From positions 5,578-14,152 of the forward strand of contig CAJTSY010000018.1 in NCBI GenBank assembly GCA_910578995.1: a DNA stretch of 8,575 nt. Direction: 5' to 3'. Under the pieces are notes generated by a model that saw nothing but the letters and a program-made list of their open reading frames with translations, did not search any database and was not told the origin of the DNA. The stretch is from an uncultured Acetatifactor sp. Its GTDB lineage: Bacteria; Bacillota; Clostridia; Lachnospirales; Lachnospiraceae. A program made the position numbers and the translations under genes. Positions 5,531 through 8,575 of the stretch are shown one piece after another. Positions within the stretch are counted from its first letter, which is position 1; each line of letters begins with the position of its first letter.

Positions 5531-6424
5531 ATGAAAAAAATATTGTGTTTATGGGCAGTTGTGGGATGCTTCCTGTTTTGTGGACTTTGTGTCCGGGCGG
5601 ATGTGATCTGGGAACCGGAGGATTCTTTTTATAAAAAACATTCGGAGGAATGTGTTTATGTGAATCGCTTATATACGGCAAACGGTCCGGATGGAGAGGT
5701 TATTTTGTATAAGAGTCCGGAGATGCCCATAGCCGTGCTTACCTGGGAGAACGGATTCAGGGCGCGTATCCAGTATACGTATCAGGATGCCGACGGGATC
5801 GTATGGGGTATATTTGACGATTATGGCGGCAATATCGGGTGGATGCCCATGGAATATATGGAACTGGTCTATGACAGTATTTCCTTCAGGGAGGAACATG
5901 CGGCGGAAATCAGGGAGGAGCAGGGTTCCCTGGATAAGGAATACATTGGGGAGTCTGTCCTCCTCTGGAAATATCCTGGCTCTGAGGAGTACGTAACCAT
6001 GCAGTTGGAAAGCGAGCCTGCGTACCAGCACGTATATGATGACGGGAACGGAAACAGTTGGTGTCATGTGGGGTACTATTACGGACACAGGGATAAATGG
6101 ATATGCCTGGATGATCCCACGGCGGATTATGTACAGCTTTATCCGGATGGCTTTCCGGGGGCTGCATATGGTATGGCAGGGACGGAGTCCGGGGTGAAGG
6201 GAAGAGCGGATGGAACGGTAGTGGAACAGGGAGTGAATGGAACCATAAAGGCAGGGACAGAAACAGATGGCACGGCAGCGGCGGAGGCACAGTCAAGGGG
6301 AGCAAATCGTATCAAGCCGAAAGTAAACCCGGCTATGGCGGCCACTGCGGCAGCGCTTGTGTTTATTGTAGCAGCTGTTACAGTTATTCTGTTGGTAAAA
6401 CTTAAAAAGAAGACAGATAAATAA
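5531..6424 (+). CDS. Surface protein with SH3-like repeats and a C-terminal membrane anchor
   Basis: This 297-residue exported protein has unknown function. Residues 1-23 are a signal peptide ending VRA before Asp24; no convincing lipobox is present. Two extracellular modules follow, ~45-130 and ~147-207. Each is rich in Tyr and Trp, with bacterial SH3-like features such as a GEVILYKSPE or GESVLLWKYPG strand and a W-x-x-V/M strand. Residues ~208-262 are a low-complexity Gly/Thr/Ala/Glu linker. Residues ~268-290 form one membrane helix, closed by a basic tail (KLKKKTDK), giving outside-N, inside-C topology. AGGAGG (5521-5526) precedes the ATG. It is third in line after the two membrane genes, separated by 101 nt with no terminator, so it is probably in the same operon and may be the extracellular partner of the transporter. 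SH3-like modules often bind peptides or cell wall; the ligand here is not evident. Confidence 0.82.
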   Translation: MKKILCLWAVVGCFLFCGLCVRADVIWEPEDSFYKKHSEECVYVNRLYTANGPDGEVILYKSPEMPIAVLTWENGFRARIQYTYQDADGIVWGIFDDYGGNIGWMPMEYMELVYDSISFREEHAAEIREEQGSLDKEYIGESVLLWKYPGSEEYVTMQLESEPAYQHVYDDGNGNSWCHVGYYYGHRDKWICLDDPTADYVQLYPDGFPGAAYGMAGTESGVKGRADGTVVEQGVNGTIKAGTETDGTAAAEAQSRGANRIKPKVNPAMAATAAALVFIVAAVTVILLVKLKKKTDK

Positions 6425-6428
6425 GCAT

Positions 6429-6457
6429 TTGGAGCTGAGGAAAGTACTTGGTATAAA
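6429..6457 (+). promoter_or_regulatory. Extended -10 promoter for the GNAT gene
   Basis: TTGGAG (6429-6434), a 17-nt spacer and TATAAA (6452-6457) form a good sigma-A-type promoter, and the TG one base before the -10 makes it an extended -10. It begins 5 nt after the stop of the surface-protein gene, so the acetyltransferase can be transcribed independently of the membrane cassette. Confidence 0.55.
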
Positions 6458-6486
6458 ATTCAGAATATGGAAGGCAGGGATGTAAA

Positions 6487-7278
6487 ATGATAGCTGAGAT
6501 CAGGCAGAAAGAGAAGGCTGCGCTTTTGTTTGCGGGATGGGAGGAGACCATGATCTGGTCATGTCTGCAGGGAATCATGGGGCATGTCTATGGGGATGAT
6601 GGCGACGCACCGGTTTCGGCAATGGCGCTTCTGGGCGATTTCTGCTTTTTCACGGGAAAACCCTGCAGGGAGCTTGTGCAGTATAAGCCGGGGCACTGCA
6701 GGCAGGACTTTGTGATCATGGTGCCCCGGGACGAAAACTGGGCCGGGATGATCGAGGAATGTTTTCCTTCTACAGGAAATTATCCCCTGGCGAAAAAAGT
6801 GGCCAGGTATGCCATCCGGAAGGAGCCGGATATCTTCAGGGGGGAAGTCCTGGAGCGTCTGAAGACGGCAGTGGCGGCCTTGCCGGAGGAATATGAGCTG
6901 AAGATGATGGACGAGGAGTTGTTCCTGCGGTGCGGGAAGATTCCCTGGTGCAGGGACTGGGTATCCCAGTATGAAGATTACGAATTATACCGGGAGTACG
7001 GTCTGGGGGTCGTGATCCTGAAGGACGGGGAGCCCGTGTCGGGAGCCTCGTCCTATTCTGGATACAGGGGCGGCATTGAGATCGAGATTGACACAAGGGA
7101 GGATTACCGCAGGAAGGGTCTTGCCTGTGTCTGCGGGGCAAAGCTGATCTTGGAGTGCAGGAAAAGGGGATGGTATCCTAGCTGGGATGCCCAGAATCCG
7201 TGGTCCGTGGCGCTTGCGGAGAAGCTTGGGTACCATTTTGACCATGCGTATACGGCTTATGAGGTTTATGGGTGGTAA
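6487..7278 (+). CDS. GNAT-family N-acetyltransferase, ZmaR-like (GNAT_acetyltran type)
   Basis: This cytosolic acetyl-CoA-dependent acetyltransferase has an unknown acceptor. It has the two-part layout of the GNAT_acetyltran family that includes zwittermicin A resistance proteins. The N-terminal half carries the family-like stretch GHVYGDDGDAPVSAMALLGD (~32-51). The C-terminal GNAT core contains motif A, IDTREDYRRKGLA, with the pyrophosphate-binding RRKGLA at 208-213. It closes with a WDAQNPWSVALAEKLGY segment followed by a final Tyr-rich strand. The length of 263 aa is normal for the family. A purine-rich site (GGAAGGCAGGG) precedes the ATG. Members of this family are found both as self-resistance enzymes and as general housekeeping acetyltransferases, so resistance should not be assumed. 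It converges with the next gene, only 10 nt separating the stops. Confidence 0.85.
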   Translation: MIAEIRQKEKAALLFAGWEETMIWSCLQGIMGHVYGDDGDAPVSAMALLGDFCFFTGKPCRELVQYKPGHCRQDFVIMVPRDENWAGMIEECFPSTGNYPLAKKVARYAIRKEPDIFRGEVLERLKTAVAALPEEYELKMMDEELFLRCGKIPWCRDWVSQYEDYELYREYGLGVVILKDGEPVSGASSYSGYRGGIEIEIDTREDYRRKGLACVCGAKLILECRKRGWYPSWDAQNPWSVALAEKLGYHFDHAYTAYEVYGW

Positions 7279-7288
7279 GGGATGTATG

Positions 7289-7693
7289 TCATGTCAAATA
7301 CTTTCGCATAATAATTTCCAGGGGTTTCTTTGGAAGCAGCAGGGAGCCGCAGTCGGTATATCCGATTTTCCGGTAGAAAAACTGCGCCTGTTCATTTGAC
7401 AGTGTGGAGGTCAGGACCATTTTGAATCCGTTGTTTCGCATTTCTTCCTCCCAGAAGACAGTCAGCTGCCTGCCGTACCCCTTTCCCCTGTATTCCTCCA
7501 GGAAATACAGCATGTTCATAAACGGTGTATTGTCCCAGAACAGATTGAAACGCAGCCATCCCACTAAAATGTCTTTCTGATACATAACGAGAACTCTGTT
7601 AGAGGTGATGCTGCGTCTTAATTCTGCTTCGGAGATATGGCGGTCATATTCCTTTAATTTGGTAAAGTCATTCTCGTTGGCATATCGAATCAT
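7289..7693 (-). CDS. Small GNAT-family N-acetyltransferase
   Basis: This single-domain GNAT acetyltransferase of 134 aa should use acetyl-CoA to acetylate an amine on a small molecule or protein; the substrate is unknown. The first strand and helix are MIRYANENDFTKL. Motif A is FLEEYRGKGYGRQL, with the acetyl-CoA-binding RGKGYG at 69-74. Motif B is NEQAQFFYRKIGY near residue 105, with the Tyr commonly acting as the general acid. The length is minimal but complete for the family. GGAAAGGG precedes the ATG by 7 nt. It follows the inositol-monophosphatase gene by 18 nt on the same strand, so the two are almost certainly cotranscribed. It is unrelated in detail to the GNAT gene it converges with. 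Confidence 0.88.
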   Translation of the reverse strand: MIRYANENDFTKLKEYDRHISEAELRRSITSNRVLVMYQKDILVGWLRFNLFWDNTPFMNMLYFLEEYRGKGYGRQLTVFWEEEMRNNGFKMVLTSTLSNEQAQFFYRKIGYTDCGSLLLPKKPLEIIMRKYLT

Positions 7694-7711
7694 TGTGATA
7701 CCCTTTCCGTG

Positions 7712-8575
7712 TTATATATTGCAAACAGTGAGTTTTGAGGTCTGGGGATAGGGCAGCAGTTCCACCATGGGCGCCCTGGCTGACACTTCCTGTTTTTGGT
7801 CATAAGTTATGGGCAGGCCCTGCAGGCTGCTGACAATGCCGCCGGCTTCCTCCACGAGCAGGGCGCCTGCCGCATAATCCCAGGGGCAGAGGCTCAGCTC
7901 GAAGAAAAATTCCGCCCTGCCGCAGGCGATCATGCACAGATCCAGGGCTGCGGAGCCGCTTCTGCGCAGATCCTGGGCCCGGGACATGTAGCGGTATGCC
8001 ACTTCAAAGGACTTTTTTGTCAGCTCTGTGTGGTAGGGGGCAGTCCCGAACAGGATCAGGCCTTCCTCCAGGGGTCTGTGTGAAGCGGAGATTTTTTCCC
8101 CATTCAGGTAAGCACCTTTTCCCCTGATGGCGTGGAAGGTTTCTTTCTGGTAGGGATTGTGGACCACGCCCAGGATGGGGCGGCCGTCCAGGGTCAGGGC
8201 CACACTGACGCAACTGGCATTGTATCCTCTGGTAAAATTGGCGGTGCCGTCTATGGGATCCACGATAAAGGCATACCCTTTGGAGATATCCGTGTGGTCC
8301 ATCTGATCTTCCTCACCCAGGAAAGCGGCCCCCGGCACCAGTTCCAACAACTCTTTCTTCAGGATAGCCTGTACTTTGGAGTCGTAATCGGTGACAAAAT
8401 TTCCCTTTCCGGTTTTCTGGTGGGTTTTACGTTGGATGTCATCTGCGCTGAGCAGTATTGTCTCGCAGCTGCGGACGATTCTGATGATGTCCTGCAATAT
8501 TTTTTCCCGAGACGATTTTTCCTGGGACAGTACTTGGTCCCTGGACAGTACTTGGTCCCTGGACAGTACCTGGTC
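7712..8575 (-). CDS. Inositol-monophosphatase family phosphatase with N-terminal repeat extension (5' end outside window)
   Basis: This is a Mg2+-dependent, Li+-sensitive-type sugar or inositol phosphatase of the IMPase/SuhB superfamily. Numbering from the TTG at 8497, the metal ligands are visible: Glu62 in LGEED, Asp80 and Asp83 in DPIDGTANF (80-88), and Asp207 in the second signature WDYAAGALLVEEAGG. The family covers inositol-1-phosphatase, histidinol-phosphatase and 3'-phosphoadenosine phosphatase, and the exact substrate cannot be read here. The core alone (about 261 aa) matches the family length, but the only start in reach is TTG 8497 with a weak purine run (GGGAAAAAA). The frame stays open upstream for 26 codons to the window edge, through an 18-bp repeat encoding VLSRDQ. 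The true start is therefore probably outside the window. It is first gene of an operon with the small GNAT gene. Confidence 0.88.
   Translation of the reverse strand, partial: DQVLSRDQVLSRDQVLSQEKSSREKILQDIIRIVRSCETILLSADDIQRKTHQKTGKGNFVTDYDSKVQAILKKELLELVPGAAFLGEEDQMDHTDISKGYAFIVDPIDGTANFTRGYNASCVSVALTLDGRPILGVVHNPYQKETFHAIRGKGAYLNGEKISASHRPLEEGLILFGTAPYHTELTKKSFEVAYRYMSRAQDLRRSGSAALDLCMIACGRAEFFFELSLCPWDYAAGALLVEEAGGIVSSLQGLPITYDQKQEVSARAPMVELLPYPQTSKLTVCNI
8525..8575 (-). repeat. 18-bp tandem repeat in the 5' part of the phosphatase frame
   Basis: Two perfect 18-bp units (8525-8542 and 8543-8560, GGACAGTACTTGGTCCCT on the plus strand) are followed by a 15-nt partial third unit with one change. 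The array runs off the window. On the minus strand each unit encodes the hexapeptide VLSRDQ in the frame of the phosphatase. Each unit junction also carries a short GTCC-CT-GGAC inverted repeat. Ending the window inside a tandem repeat may reflect an assembly break. Confidence 0.85.

Noticed and set aside
6443..6452. AGTACTTGGT shared with the 18-bp repeat at the right edge
   Set aside because: A single 10-mer match inside a promoter spacer is plausibly chance.

Overview
The window looks like chromosomal DNA from a gut-type Firmicute of the Lachnospiraceae (Clostridia). The basis is moderately GC-rich coding sequence, strong AGGAGG-type ribosome binding sites, occasional TTG starts, a Gram-positive lipoprotein signal and the mix of gene families. 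The species cannot be fixed from sequence alone. No rRNA, tRNA, CRISPR array, insertion sequence or intact mobile element was seen.

Left part (1-2471, plus strand). Bases 1-330 hold no gene I can support. A small charged, probably coiled-coil protein (331-567) follows and is closed by a strong intrinsic terminator (619-666). A leader with an 11-bp inverted repeat then precedes the most striking gene, a 539-residue lipoprotein serpin (852-2471). It has a lipobox, a seven-copy 11-residue repeat stalk and a complete serpin fold. Its reactive loop, counted from the hinge, places Glu-Cys at P1-P1', the same pair I recall for the human granzyme B inhibitor SERPINB9.

Middle part. On the minus strand are an alkyltransferase-like DNA-repair protein lacking the catalytic Cys (2553-2942) and a YCF48/BNR-like lipoprotein gene (3066-3621) broken by one extra base in a homopolymer. 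A degenerate 40-nt direct repeat lies at and beyond that gene's 3' end. From an AT-rich divergent promoter region the plus strand then carries a three-gene membrane cassette. It comprises an MFS protein distantly like fosmidomycin-resistance transporters (3824-5059), an overlapping four-helix membrane protein (5001-5429), and a signal-peptide/SH3-like/single-TM surface protein (5531-6424). Nothing in the sequence gives a substrate; this is the best candidate for an undescribed multi-gene system here.

Right part. A ZmaR-like GNAT acetyltransferase (6487-7278, own promoter) converges on a two-gene minus-strand operon: an inositol-monophosphatase family enzyme (7712 to the window edge) followed by a small GNAT acetyltransferase (7289-7693). 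The phosphatase frame stays open upstream through an 18-bp tandem repeat encoding a hexapeptide, which runs off the end of the window.
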